Assembly: GCA_017979445.1 (NCBI GenBank)
Contig: CM030715.1
Location: 33,849,756-33,913,755, forward strand
Length of the DNA stretch: 64,000 nucleotides
Origin: Akebia trifoliata
Taxonomy: Eukaryota; Streptophyta; Magnoliopsida; Ranunculales; Lardizabalaceae
Direction of reading: 5' to 3'
Shown here piece after piece: positions 38,120 through 50,900 of this stretch; within the stretch, counting starts at the first letter, position 1; the number at the start of each line of letters is the position of its first letter. The position numbers were made by a program, and so were the translations under genes. The notes under the pieces are model-generated. The model saw nothing but the letters and a program-made list of their open reading frames with translations. It did not search any database and had not been told where the DNA came from.

Positions 38120-39404
38120 AAAATGATGAAAAGAGAATTGGTGACTTGAGGAAGGAAAGAGCAAAAGATAAAAGTTTGCTATGAGATAAACGCTTAGATG
38201 ATTTATGAATTTTATTGATGTTTTAGGGAAAGATTACTGTAATCATTTGATATATGTAATTTCAATTCTTTAAAATGTTATTAGATAATCTACAATTTTT
38301 TTTTTTTTAAATCTTTATTTTTTAAGACTTCGACAAATGGTTAATTTAGTTGAATCAACTCTCAAACCCAAACAAGCCCTCTTTTGAAAAATGGTTTTAA
38401 GTACTCATTACCTCTTTTTTTCCCTCTTTGGTTGTTAAGATCTAATTGGTAGAGGGCCCTTCTTGGTATAAATCAACATAATACAAAAAACAAATGCCAT
38501 TTTCGAGGACCTAATTGTCTATCTGCAAAATCATAAGGTGATTGGTTGCTATCCATCAACCGCAAATCTCATCAAAATTTCGATCCATGCATTTGATGTT
38601 GCTTTGGACAAAATTAATTTTCTCTTAGATTGTCTAACTAAGAGTTAAACTACATCATGATTTCAAATGGATTTATCCTTTTTAGTATATTATCATTACC
38701 TACCTTTCTTATCTTATCACTTTGATTTCATTTAAAGATCAGATTAGGTGAGGCCGAAAGCATGTTATTATTCTCAATTCCTCACAGATTTTCATACTGA
38801 TAGCCTAATAATAAGAACATAAGCTTTCTTTTGTAATTTTGAGCTATATGGATATAATTTTATTTGCCAAATTAGGTAGAGATAAAATGCTTATAAATTA
38901 TAAAGATGTGAAAGAAAGGGATAATGAAAGAAGTGGATAAAGGGTCCCTCTCATGACAATGTTTCCAAATGTGAAGGGATCTTGTGTTGGAAACCATTTT
39001 CTCCTCTATATTCATCATTACTGGCATAACTATCTCTGCTCTTTACTTTTTATGAAGTGGTTTCCTTTATCCAAACTCTTTACATAATTCCTAAATTACC
39101 CTTTTCCCTTTCCATAAATTTAGTATATGACAAGAGGCTATGCTTTTGTAGGTGGGCTAGCCAACCACACTTAAATGGTAAGAAATATTTAGGGTGTGTT
39201 TGGTGACAAGAAGTTCTACCTTCCCAATTTGATCGGCAACAAAGGGCTTCTATGATAGATGGACATGAGAGAGTCGAAGTTGCAACTCCTTTGACTCAAC
39301 TCCACTTCTACCATTTATATAAAAAATCCTTAGGAGTTTCCCACAAAAAAGATTACCTATGCCATATAAAGAAATCAATCCAAAAATAATATTAAGAAAA
39401 TAAA
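38120..39404. other. Intergenic DNA, nothing recognised
   Basis: AT-rich; no ORF, RNA gene or repeat ends seen. Confidence 0.4.
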
Positions 39405-39990
39405 TAAAGATGCAATCACATAAAGAAAAATTAACAAAAAGATTTTATATGGTTCTTTTAATATTGAAGTACGTCCATAGATTAACACTGATTCCACTAT
39501 GAAGAGAAAACTCTCTATAATAGATTACACCCTTTTACCAAATAAAGATAAATACATTCCCTTGAATACTATGGAATGGTTAATAGTAACTCCTTAATAA
39601 CTAGTTGTTTAGAAAATAGGGGTAATTGAACTAAAAAAACTAATTGAGAAAAAGAAAAATAAGATGTAATCACACACAGAAACATAGAGAGTTTACGTGG
39701 TTCCCTCAACATTGAAGTACATCCACAGATCACACTGATCACTAATGAAAAGAAAACTCATGGTTACATATTATACTCTTTCACCGAAAATAGGTATTTA
39801 AACCCCCCAGAAAACCTAATTAGGGTTTTACATAATACTAATGCAATTATGAAAAAAAATCTTGAAAAAATTTCTAAAAGAAAACCATAGATTGACCGAA
39901 GTCTTCACTACGTATAAAGATGAACAATACTCCTTCGTGACCAATACCATCAAGCTCCTCAAACAATAACACTAGTACCTATCTTTAGGC
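39405..39990 (+). repeat. Dispersed repeat family R1, copies 3 and 4 in tandem
   Basis: Two successive copies, 39405-39545 and 39663-39990, each with a TGCAATCACA/TGTAATCACACAC start, a TGGTTC word, GAAGTACGTCCA/GAAGTACATCCA, CACTATGAAGAGAAAAC or its variant, and TTTCACC/TTTTACC. The second continues into CCTAATTAGGGTTTTACATAATACTAATGCAATTA. Confidence 0.6.
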
Positions 39991-40920
39991 TCCTCAAACC
40001 ATAACATGCCACTTATGCTAATATCAAATGATGACTCTAGATCCTTGGACAACTAAATGCTAGAGTTTCTATACAAAGTTGCGGACATTTCTCAATATCC
40101 AACCTCAACTCCTATAAATCCACCTTCCAAACATACCCTAATAGGGGTCTTACATAAAAGCGTCAACTTGTTGAAGTCTTATCATGATCGCTTCTCACCT
40201 CCCATAGGTGCATTGGGAGCCCTGTTATATGTTATAGAGCTCTAGCTACATACATATCCAAGAAAAAAGTACCTCCTTTTGGTCCATTAAAAGAAATTTT
40301 TTTTTTTAAGGGTAGATCAAATGCTTAGTAGTACAAGTTTTGGGTGAAAAAACAAAACAAATTTTTTATTCCCACCTCTTGAATGTTTGAGCCCTTCCAT
40401 GTCAATGTGCCAAACCTTGAGAAGGTGACCATCTCTTACAGCAACATACATTAACTACCTTGTCATAATGGTAATAAGGCTAGTAGTGGCCCACCAAGGT
40501 TTCTGAACAAAGTCATAGCCACAACTGACATTCCAATGTGCCCACAAAGCTTGGGCCAGGCCCATATGTGGGCCACCGACTGAGGTCCACTTACACTGGG
40601 GCAAGATACTAAAAGCCTTTTTGACAGCTATGTGTGACAAGTTTACAATCTTTTGGTTCCTACCATGTGTTTAGGTTCTCTTATTTGAGCTAAAGAGGAA
40701 TGGAGGAGCTGAGGATTAGTGGGACCCACTCCCAACATCGGGTGTGGAGTCACGAGGGCAGTTGGATTGACAGTTATACAATATTGAAAACTGCAGTAGT
40801 AAACTCGTGATGCTGTTACCTTCTATTTTAATTGGGAGCGTGGGTCAAGTGCTACAGGATGTTGGGTCTCAATTCAACTCCACCATTGTGAAAAATTCTC
40901 CACTTTAACTCCTTAGAAAA

Positions 40921-41556
40921 GAGAGCTGCTATTGGCACCCCAGATTTTCCTTTCCCAAATAAAAGTAAGGACAATAAGTGAAGGATTTTTTCCAAAAACA
41001 TGCTCAACTTAAGTTCAAATTCCTGTTTCGATACAATATTGTTCATTTTAATTCTCGAAACATGTATTTCAAGTAAATTCATCACTTCTATAATCAATGT
41101 ATTTACTAGTACATCTATGGATTCGTAGATATTAAAAATGACAAACTCTTGAGTTCGTAGGTTATAAAAATTACGAATAAATGTTTTAGGAATTAAAATG
41201 AACAGTGTAACAAATTCGAAATTTCATCATATTCAATGCACCAAATGAAGATTCACTCATAAGTGAGTGATTGTGAATAAATAAAGATTGGGGGTGTCGA
41301 TAATGTTTTTTTTTAATTTTTTTTTGTTGCTACATTTCTATTTTTTGGGTTTAGGATTTTATATGAACCTAATCATAATTGTAAACAACTATTAAAATTG
41401 TGTTATAATGTCTTATTTTTAATGTTAAAATAATAATTTGAGCCAAACCTTTGTAATATTTGAAGAGTGTGTTTTAATATTTAATTAAAGTGTGATAAAT
41501 AATGTAAGAAAATGACATGTAATAAGTAAACGTTGGGGTGTCAATAGCAGCTGTCC
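40921..41556. mobile_element. Mutator-like MITE, same terminal family as the MYB17 intron 1 element
   Basis: Inverted ends: left AGCTGCTATTGGCACCCCA (40924-40942), right TGGGGTGTCAATAGCAGCT (41534-41552), with one mismatch. About 636 bp. No clear target duplication survived. No ORF. Confidence 0.6.
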
Positions 41557-43490
41557 TGAAAAATCAGACCCTGATTTTAGCTTTGATGGATGAGCGCATG
41601 AAAAAACATTCAAGGGTCAGTGACAAATGAAGTGCCACGTGGAAGGCAAAGGAGGCCTGGAGTTCATTTTCAAGGCAACTCTGGCGAGTACAAAGATTGG
41701 CACGCTTTCGCTTGGCTTGGGAAATCTGAACATCCACGCTACAGTCCACATGGTTAATTGAGAAACTGTGGTTAAGCCCACCTCACGCCCAACAGGAGCA
41801 GCTTTAAAGCCAAGTTAAGGCAGGAGCCAACCATCTCACCTTACTGTGGGCCCCACCTATTCACTCTCCAGCGTCTCTTACAGGGGAAGCCCAACTAACT
41901 TAAAACTTTTTCCTTTTTTATTTAGCATTTCTTTATTTTATTATAAAATGTACTAAAAAAAAAAAAAAAACACTTTGAGAATGTTTAAAGAATCGTAATC
42001 GGACCAATAATGAGATCGAAAACTTGTTCAATTGGTCGAACCATGATAGATTTTGGTTGGATTGATTTTCATATATTAAAACTTTCTAAAAATATCTGTA
42101 ATAACATACTTAGAAAATAATCAAACATTTAAATCTTACCTTAAAAGATAACTTTCAAAAATCTATTAACAAATGTATTGATTTAGACATCAAAAATTCT
42201 CCTGAGATAAACATTTCCAAAATCAATTATCAATAACTTTGATAGTTTAGATTGTACTGAATTAGATTGTGAGTTACTTTTTAACGATCTTATCTCTGTT
42301 ATTTTTTAGGATGCTTTTAGTGTCCTGGTTCTTCAGTAGTAGCTGGTTTGGGTCTGCCTTAACCTGTTGACCTTAAAAAAAAAAAAAAATCTTCCCTAAT
42401 TGAATTTTTTTCTAAATTCAATTAAAAAAATTGAAATAGATTTATTTGGTTCGACAATTGAACAATGGACATTTCATAGAAATTGGCATTTTTTAGCAAA
42501 ATCCAATTAGACCTGGTCAAACTTCGATCCAATTTTCAAAATACCACTTTGAGATTATTATTATTAATTTTCTTACCTCAAGCCTTCTTAGTTGTTAGGT
42601 TTTAAAACACAGTCTTGTTGTTATATTTTATAAATTGAGTGTTAGATCATCTTGCATTGGACTTATGCCACTTGACACGTGCAACTAGATTTTATAATTT
42701 GTATAAAACAGTAACACATGAGATATGAAACTATTGTTTATTAAGTATGACTCCATTATGTCAAACTATAGGATAGCACATGATACTTAAGAAGTACAAT
42801 TTGCCTTGGAATCCAGTGGCTATAAATTATTAATCAGGCTGTATTTTCTTTTTTAAACGTCCACTAAGATGTGGTCAAAGTTAAGAAAAACACTATTACA
42901 TCCTTACTAACTTAGTAGAGAAAATTTTGTAACTTTATCTCATTGTAAAGGACAACAGTATGAGAAGTTAAAAATAAAAAAATAAAAAAATAAAAAATAA
43001 AAAATAAAAGTTAATTTTAATGTTTAATTTTAATTTTAAAATTTGGAATTCGGTAGTTGTTCATTTCAACTTTCTACAAGAGGGTGAAACTGGAGAGTTG
43101 AAAAAAAAGTTTAACAACTAAAATGTAATTTCTCCAAGAAGTTAAAAATTTAAAGATTTGGATAAAAATCAAAGAATTTTGACTATAGATCAAAGATAAG
43201 GGCATTACAAGTAATTTTCTGTTAATCATCCAGTGTAGATTGATATCAAGGACACGTGTCATCAGCTTTAAAAACACAGGACATCTCAAATAAACAGCTA
43301 AACGTGGAAGGGTATTGTCCCTTACAGGCAAAGATGCGATGTCTAAAAAAAAAAAAAGTGTTCCCTTACTGTTTTATATGGAGCCTACTATATTTTAAGA
43401 GACTACGTAGAGAATCTTTTTAATCTTAATTTTATTCTTGAACACCTAACCCTATTGATTCGAAGAAGAAGTCAATCTCTTTTACCCTCA
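41557..43490. other. Intergenic DNA with A-rich simple sequence
   Basis: No gene seen. An AAAAATAAAA-type simple repeat runs over about 42970-43012, and poly-A runs lie near 41955 and 42375. Confidence 0.4.
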
Positions 43491-43499
43491 ATTAATTAA

Positions 43500-43621
43500 G
43501 AGAGTTACTATTGCCACACCACCTTTAACTAACGCCATACCAACTGCATGAAATTTTTTGGTGATTTACATAGGAATTGATGTGGCATTAATAAAAGTTG
43601 GGGTGGCCATCTTAGCACTCT
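43500..43621. mobile_element. 122-bp MITE flanked by TTAATTAA
   Basis: Inverted ends GAGAGTTACTATTGCCACACC and (reverse complement of the right) GAGTGCTAAGATGGCCACCCC. TTAATTAA sits on both sides (43492-43499, 43621-43628). The flank is itself palindromic, so the exact duplication length is ambiguous. Confidence 0.6.
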
Positions 43622-43971
43622 TAATTAATCCTTCGTCAACCCTAAAAGAGTTTACCCCCAAAAATCCTATATATATTATTCGAGTCGTGCTGGAGTGACC
43701 TTAAGATTAGATCTCACATTGCACATCTCGACTTGAAAGTAGATAGGAATCATAAATGCTTTTTTAGTCGTATCTTGAGGATTTGCATCTATGGTTTACC
43801 TACATTTTCATATTAAGGTGTACGATGTGAGATCCAATTTTGAGGTCACTTCAACATTATTCAAAATATTCCCATGAAAATGTTGAAGTAACATTAAAAT
43901 CGATATTGATTCTCACGTTGCTAACGTGGATGTATGTACAAAATCGTAGATGCTTTTCATTGAGATACAAG

Positions 43972-44468
43972 CATGGTTTTTAAACTCGTCTGAGACCGAA
44001 ACGTATCGTCCGAGTTAACTCGGTATCGAAGCAGAACGAGATCAACTCACAAAGTATTTTGAGATAACTGCGTATTGTGAGACAAATGAATCGTCTCGAA
44101 CGATATTTTCCGATATCTCGGACGATACAAACAAGACAGTGCAGAACATGATTAACTCACGAGTTAAACAAGATGTAACGGACGAGATTTTGAAAATCTC
44201 GTTCAAGTTAACCGAGACAAATGAGTTAAAGCCTCAACCCTCTATTCTTACACTTCCAAATCAATTTGTTTAATTATATATATATATTTTTTTGGATTCA
44301 TTTTTTAATAAGAATAATTTATAAAATTTTCATATTTTTTAAATGGTTAAAAATCATTGTCTTATTATCAAACGAGATAACTCGAATAAAGACGAGACAT
44401 ATCATCCGAGTCAACTCGGTATCAGAATTGAACGAGACGAGACGTTATACCGAATTTAAAAATCATGA
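43972..44468. mobile_element. Complete CTCG/CGAG-rich TIR element, family M3, nested in another foldback
   Basis: Ends are inverted: CATGGTTTTTAAACTCG on the left and CGAATTTAAAAATCATG on the right. Flanks are ATACAAG at 43965-43971 and 44469-44475. The 497-bp interior repeats CGAGA/TCTCG words many times (for example GTCCGAGTTAACTCGGTATC near each end). It interrupts an older inverted repeat with arms near 43680-43780 and 44480-44580. No protein is encoded. Confidence 0.6.
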
Positions 44469-44579
44469 ATACAAGTGAAAAATATCTATAATTATCTATG
44501 CACCTCCCCATGAGATTAATGTGAGAATTGAAGTCACTTTTAATATTACCAGAACAGGAATCTATTCCCATTCAATTGT

Positions 44580-47340
44580 AACCACCGTGTATGATACGAA
44601 GGGTATCAATTAATGTGAGACATTGGGCCCACTACATAGTCCATCAGTGGTCTTGTAAAACTTCAAAACGGACACGAGTACTTGAAGTAGGCCCCAATAC
44701 ACCCTCCTGTACATCACCACGTGTACCATCATAAAGTGCTAGACTGCTATTTCGGTCCACAATTAGACAACCAATTTCACTTTCGAATGTCTGTTTTCTA
44801 AGATACTCATGTAAGAGTACTAACCAGATAAGGTAAAAAATCATTTTTGAAAATAGAAAATATTTACTGAAAATTAATGACGTGGAAAGTTGACCAATTT
44901 AAGAGTCAAAGTAAGAAGCCGGCAATAGCTTAGGTAAGCCGGCGGCTTTTTTAGAATATTCTCCTATCGATCATGTAGGATCTAGCGTTCTTATGCTTAC
45001 TAGATCTTTAGCTTGCGAGCCGTATCGCGCAGCGAGAGCAAAATTTTAACAAAGCGTAGCCATCAAGACCAAATTACTACAATGCCCTTCAATGGGCAAC
45101 GGCTGAGATGGAAAGAGAAATACAAGTTTCACAGATCGGTTTCATACGTAATCCCAAGGTAATATCTTCCTACCACTAGCTTTTGTTTGACACTGGTGTC
45201 TTACTTTGCTTACTAAAATTTTCCAAAAATTTGTCTAGCATTGAAGCCTCCAGCTCGAACATGGACAAATATTTGTACGAAGGGAGGACCACATTTAAGC
45301 CCATAAAGATTGAATTTGAGCAATCATGCATAGTTGGAGGTGATGATGCTGTTGCTCATGCTGTGTTTTTGTGCAAAAATGGTGGGGTTTGGGTTTGTCT
45401 CACATTTCTTATACTTATTGAGTGCTAATAGTTCGTGGATTAACTACGTATTTTAGCAAAAAGCTCACATAATTTGACTTTAAGATGGAAAAAGAGAGAG
45501 CATAAAGAAAAAGGAAAAAAAAGGACAATCGAAAAGGTAGGTATGTGTGTCATTAGGGACTACTACTATTATCTCCATTTTCAATTTGATTTGTATGTGT
45601 TGTTCACATCAAGTGTGAGGTACAAAAGCACACACGATTCCTAACATAAACACATCTTTACACTGATTGTCCACGATGAAAGACAAATGTTGTAAGAAGA
45701 AATTTGCAAATGGACATGGTAATTGAGTTTGACTCCTCTAGAAGAGGGTTATCTTGGGAGTGCATTAACGAGGACTATGGAGAATAGAATTGTATGCATG
45801 GGCTACGCAGACAAGAATAAATTCTTTCCCCTAGATCAACAACCACCCAAAATAAACAATTTTTGTGAACGTTATAGGCAACCCAGAAGAGAGGGCATAA
45901 AATATTGCATGTCCAAAGTCATCAGCCACAACATTCAAATGATAATAATTAAACTCACGAGCAAGCATAGTGATATATTTAAGTCATTTTCATCATTTCA
46001 TTTCAGCTTGACAAAACATGAACCCATATATATGCTTTTCTAAAACACACCATCCCATCACATGTGACTAAAATTTGGCCATGACACATGTCAACACCTA
46101 TCCGACAATACAACCTAGTCAACATGCTATAACCAATTACCCTAATTTTCCCGGATTTCGATTGGAGAATCTAATAGAGACATTATTATTGAGATTCTTA
46201 CAACAAAAAAATGAGACATTCCATGCCCTTTGAGAGTGCTTTATTGTTATAGTTAGATTTATTAATAAATAAAGATTGAAAACAAACGTATTCAATTCCC
46301 ATACTCTTAAGCCAACCGAACTATTTATTAATTTGATCGTCAAAGCGTTTTTTCTTAGGAAACATCGTAATGTAAGGGAGTCCTAATGTCATATTCCATT
46401 AAGCTAAGAAGGAAGAAGTAGAGACTTCCAATTAATTGAACAACTATTTCAACTATTGGGTACAATGAATCTCTAATGGGTAATTCGATCTTCATCTTGT
46501 CCAAAGTATGTCTCAAATCCTTGGTATTGTGATTGTCACCAACATAGTTTAAAACCATATAACTACTTAATGATCACGTCATGTCCTCTAGACATGATAA
46601 AAAAGAGAGTTAATTATTAGATTATGTTTTCTTTAATGTGATTAAAAAATTGTTAACCTTCATCACATGATCCTATATTATATAAAAAAGAATGTGGCAA
46701 TTTCTACCATGTCCAATGCTTATAAAAATGGAGGCAAAAATAAATCTTTAAAACGAAAATTAAAATCAGTACTTTATTAAATTGAAAATTGACTTAATCA
46801 CTGAAATAATATTACTTGTATCCTGATCAAAGAAAATGGAAAAAAGAACCTCATCATCCATGCCATCAATCGCTATGGATTTTTCTTCCACAATAACCAT
46901 CACCAATATCATCTTTAACATCATTGTGATCGTAATTAAAATGTTCACGGTAGATTAATTAAAAAAATCTTGTTCTTCCATTCAATTCTATCTAAAATCA
47001 TGTATCTTAATATTGATATAACCCATAATAGCAAAGAAAAGGATAAAGTGATTTGAAATAGCCCATAAAACATACTTGAGTATGTAAGAACATCACTGCT
47101 TTTACTTGAGATACGAGTATTATATATTTAAGGAAAATCGATGGTTCTCTTGCACACAAAGTTATACGTAGAATGTTATTTAGAGTAACTAGGCTCTAAT
47201 ACTAAATCAAATCAAACGAAATTAGGAAAAATAAATTGTCATCGGGCTCAAATAAGATAAGGTTGAAGTGACTTTCCTTGTTTTCATAGAATTTCCCAAT
47301 CAAAGACCAATGAATTATCTTACATGTTGAGGTCATTTCT
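44580..47340. other. Intergenic DNA, nothing recognised
   Basis: Only short ORFs without recognisable content. A slightly GC-richer patch near 44915-45110 contains AAGCCGGC twice. Confidence 0.4.
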
Positions 47341-47972
47341 GTCTTTTCAAACCCTAATTTAGTGCTCCTCTCACGCAACCTACCGGCAGAACTTTTTGGC
47401 CTAATAGAGATTTGTTTAATAAAATATTTCAGCGAAGCTTCTTTTTCACCTTTTTTTTTTCTTTATTTATTATTTTTTTTAATTTAAGTCATCTCTGTCA
47501 AGGACTGTTACAGAGAGAAAACAACGGTAAGAACACTCGGATCTGTTTGGTTGTTCTCTTCCTTCCAACTCTCGAATTCTCTTTTATAATTTTATTATCT
47601 GTTTATGGTGAATTTCATCTCAGAACTTCACCTACTCCTCTCTAATGGATCTGCAATCACATTGACCGATCAACTACTCATTCTCATTTCCAACTATCTA
47701 CAGTTTCTGGTTTGATCTCTTCATCTCCAAATGAGGTTGAACTAGAGATAAATTAAAGGTCTTGCTTCGCATTTCAGGAAAAACTAAGTTTTTTTGGTTT
47801 TAATTCTGAAAAAATTGAATCTTTTACAGAGCAAATTGAGATTGGAGATTTTCCTGCATTTGGTAGTTGAAAATTGATGAGGTGAGTGTGATGTTAGCTA
47901 GGGTTTCTGGTTGAAAGATCGGAAGCTTTGTTTCGATGAGGAGATGTTGAAGAACTGAAGCGGAAAGCAAAG
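47340..47972 (+). promoter_or_regulatory. 5' leader of the NT-C2/coiled-coil gene with a probable leader intron
   Basis: Leader-like sequence starts near AACCCTAATTTAGTGC (47350). A donor-like ACGGTAAGAAC near 47525 and an acceptor CTTTTACAG near 47829 would remove about 300 bp before the start codon at 47973. This is inferred from splice signals only. Confidence 0.4.
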
Positions 47973-50900
47973 ATGTTCAAGTCGGCTAGATGGAGGATCG
48001 AGAAAAACAAGATCAAAGCTGTATTCAAATTGCAATTTCATGCAACTCAGGTATTATTTCACTATAATGCAAGTAAATTTCTCAACTTTTTATAGTTGAA
48101 TCCTTGTAGATTATTAGTTTAGATTGTTAGAAAGTAATTTAATTCGAATTTTCAAGAACCGATTGAGATCGGTGGATCCAGATGAAGAATGTGAATTTCA
48201 TCATCATTGTCAGAGTCTTATCTCCAAATTTGGGGATTGAATGAGTTCGGTTCCTTCATTTAATTCTGTATAAAATCATGTTTTCGGTTAACTGAAGTGT
48301 GTTCAAATTGGCAATGTGATGTTGTTTAATGTTCTCTCATTCAATTTAGGTACCACAAGTAGGATGGGCTACTCTGATGGTGTCTCTGGTTCCTGTCGAT
48401 GTCGGAAAACCAACTGTAAGATTGGAGAAGGCCATGGTTCGTGATGGAATTTGTCACTGGGAGAACCCAATCTATGAAACAGTAAAATTCGTCCGGGAAC
48501 CAAAAACAGGGAAAATTAATGAGAAAATTTACCAGTTCATTGTTTCAACCGTAAGAAATGACGATATCTCTTGAGTTTTCTTCTCATTTTTCTCTCTTTC
48601 TTCCTTCTTGATGGATTTCTGTTGGTTTGCTCTATGGGTTCTTTAGGGATCATCGAAAGCTGGACTTCTGGGAGAAGTCAGCATTGATTTTGCAGATTAT
48701 TCTGAGGCAATGAAACCGTCTTTGGTTTCGCTTCCCCTTAAAACTTCAAATACTGGCGCAGTTCTTCATGTTAGTGTTTTCTTCCATCCTGATTTTGTAG
48801 TTTATTGAGAGAGACTAAACTGCAATTTTGATTAAGATATGTAATTCAAGCCTAAATGGTTGTAGAGATTCCTGATATTTGTGATTATGATTTCCGTGAC
48901 AGGTTACTATTGAGCGAATGCATGGTGCTACTGATGAAAGGTGAATATGAGGTTTAGTTTTTTTTTTTTTTTTTTGATTTGTAACTATGAATTAGGATTA
49001 CGGTTTTTTATTTCTTCCTTTTATGAGAGATTTTGCAGAGAGATTGAAGACAATGGAGATGTGACGGTTAAATCCCAAGATAGGAGCTTGAGGAGCCAGT
49101 TCAGCAATTGTGAAGTTGATGGAAACTCTGACGGCATTTCTACTGAAGTAAGGTCTCATCTCATCTTCAACATTTGTTACTATGAATTGCGATTATGATT
49201 CCTTTAGACATTTGGGTTTTTTCAAGCAAAAGTTATAATAACATAGGTTTGGTTTGTGTTTCTGATTGTTTCACAGAATGGGGTTATTAACAAAACGATA
49301 TCTCAGAGAGTTGAGGCCACCAATGGCATCCTTGTAGCATGTAGAAGCTCTGATACTACATCAACAACGGGTTCAGAGAGCAGCTCTGAGAGAGACACCC
49401 CAAGAGAACTTGGATTGAAGAATAATAATGTACATCAGGACCCTACCAGCTTCCTATCATCTCTGAGCCACGTCTCTATTCCTCAGAAATCAATAACCAA
49501 TGCCACAGCGACAAATGGGCAGGAGAACTGGAGATCAAACGCGGAGTGGTCCGTAGGTTCTGCTCCAGATGGAAGTACAGATGACTCAAACAGTTCAGAA
49601 GACAATCTTACAAAAGAAGGTCACCACAGTCTTCCGATATCTCTGTTGGAAAGCTTAAGAGTGATCTTGTTATTTTGGCAAGACAGGTGGAAGTGTCGGA
49701 GCTGGAACTACAGACTCTCAGAAAGCAAATTGTGAAGGAGAGCAAAAGGGGTCAGGATTTCTCAAGAGAAGTTGTTAGCCTGAAAGAGGAGAGAGATGTG
49801 CTTAAAAAAGAATGTGAGCAACTCAAGGCTTCACAGAAACGTAATGATGCGGCAAAAGTTTCAAACAAGTTGCAGTTTGAGAGTGAAGATCCGAGAGGTC
49901 TACTGCAAGAAATCAGACAAGAATTGAATTATGAAAAAGATCTGAACGCCAATCTCCGGTTACAACTGCAAAAGACACAAGAGGCCAACTCGGAGTTAAT
50001 TCTTGCTGTGCAAGACCTAGATGAAATGTTGGAGCAGAAAAATAGGGAAATATTCGCTCTTTCCAACAATGTCCAACAGGAAACAATCTCCAAACATGAA
50101 ACAGAAGAGGATGAAGAACAACAAGCACTGGAACAACTAGTGAAGGATCATGATGAAGCTAAGGAATCTTACATGCTTGAGCAAAAGATCATTGATTTGT
50201 ACAGTGAAATAGATGTATATAGGAGAGAGAGAGATGAGCTCGAGATGCAAATGGAACAGATTGCCTTGGACTATGAGATTTTAAAACAGGAAAACCACGA
50301 TCTCTTGTCAAAACTAGAACAAAACCATCTGCAAGAACAACTTACAATGCAATGTGAGTACCCAGCCTCTTTGAATATGATGAATGAACTTGAAGCCCAG
50401 GTTGAAAGCTTGGAGGAGCAACTCAAGAAACAAGAAGCAGAATTCTCAGTCTCTTCGGCTACCATAATTGACCTTGAAAACCAGGTCAAGAGCTTGGAGA
50501 AAGAACTTGAGAACCAAGCACAAGGATTTGAAGCCGATCTGGAAGCTGTGACGCTAGCTAAAGTTGAGCAGGAACAAAGGACCATCCGAGCAGAGGAGGC
50601 GTTGAGGAAGGCACGATGGACTAATGCTAACACGGCTGAGCGGCTTCAAGAAGAATTTAGAAGGCTTTCCATACAAATGGCATCTACATTTGATGCAAAT
50701 GAGAAGCTCGCTATGAAAGCACTGATGGAAGCAAATGAACTGCGTATGCAGAAAAGCATTCACGAAGAACTGCTCGAGAAAGCTAAAGAAGAGCTTGGGT
50801 TGGTTAAAGATCAATATGAAGGAAAACTGAAAGAGCTTTCAAACCAAATAGATTTGGAAACAAAACAAGCTGAGCAGATGTTGTTGGAACTCGAAGATAT

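Noticed and set aside
45183..46043. ORFs of 81 and 106 codons as hidden genes
   Set aside because: No recognisable motif, no plausible exon partners and AT-rich background composition.
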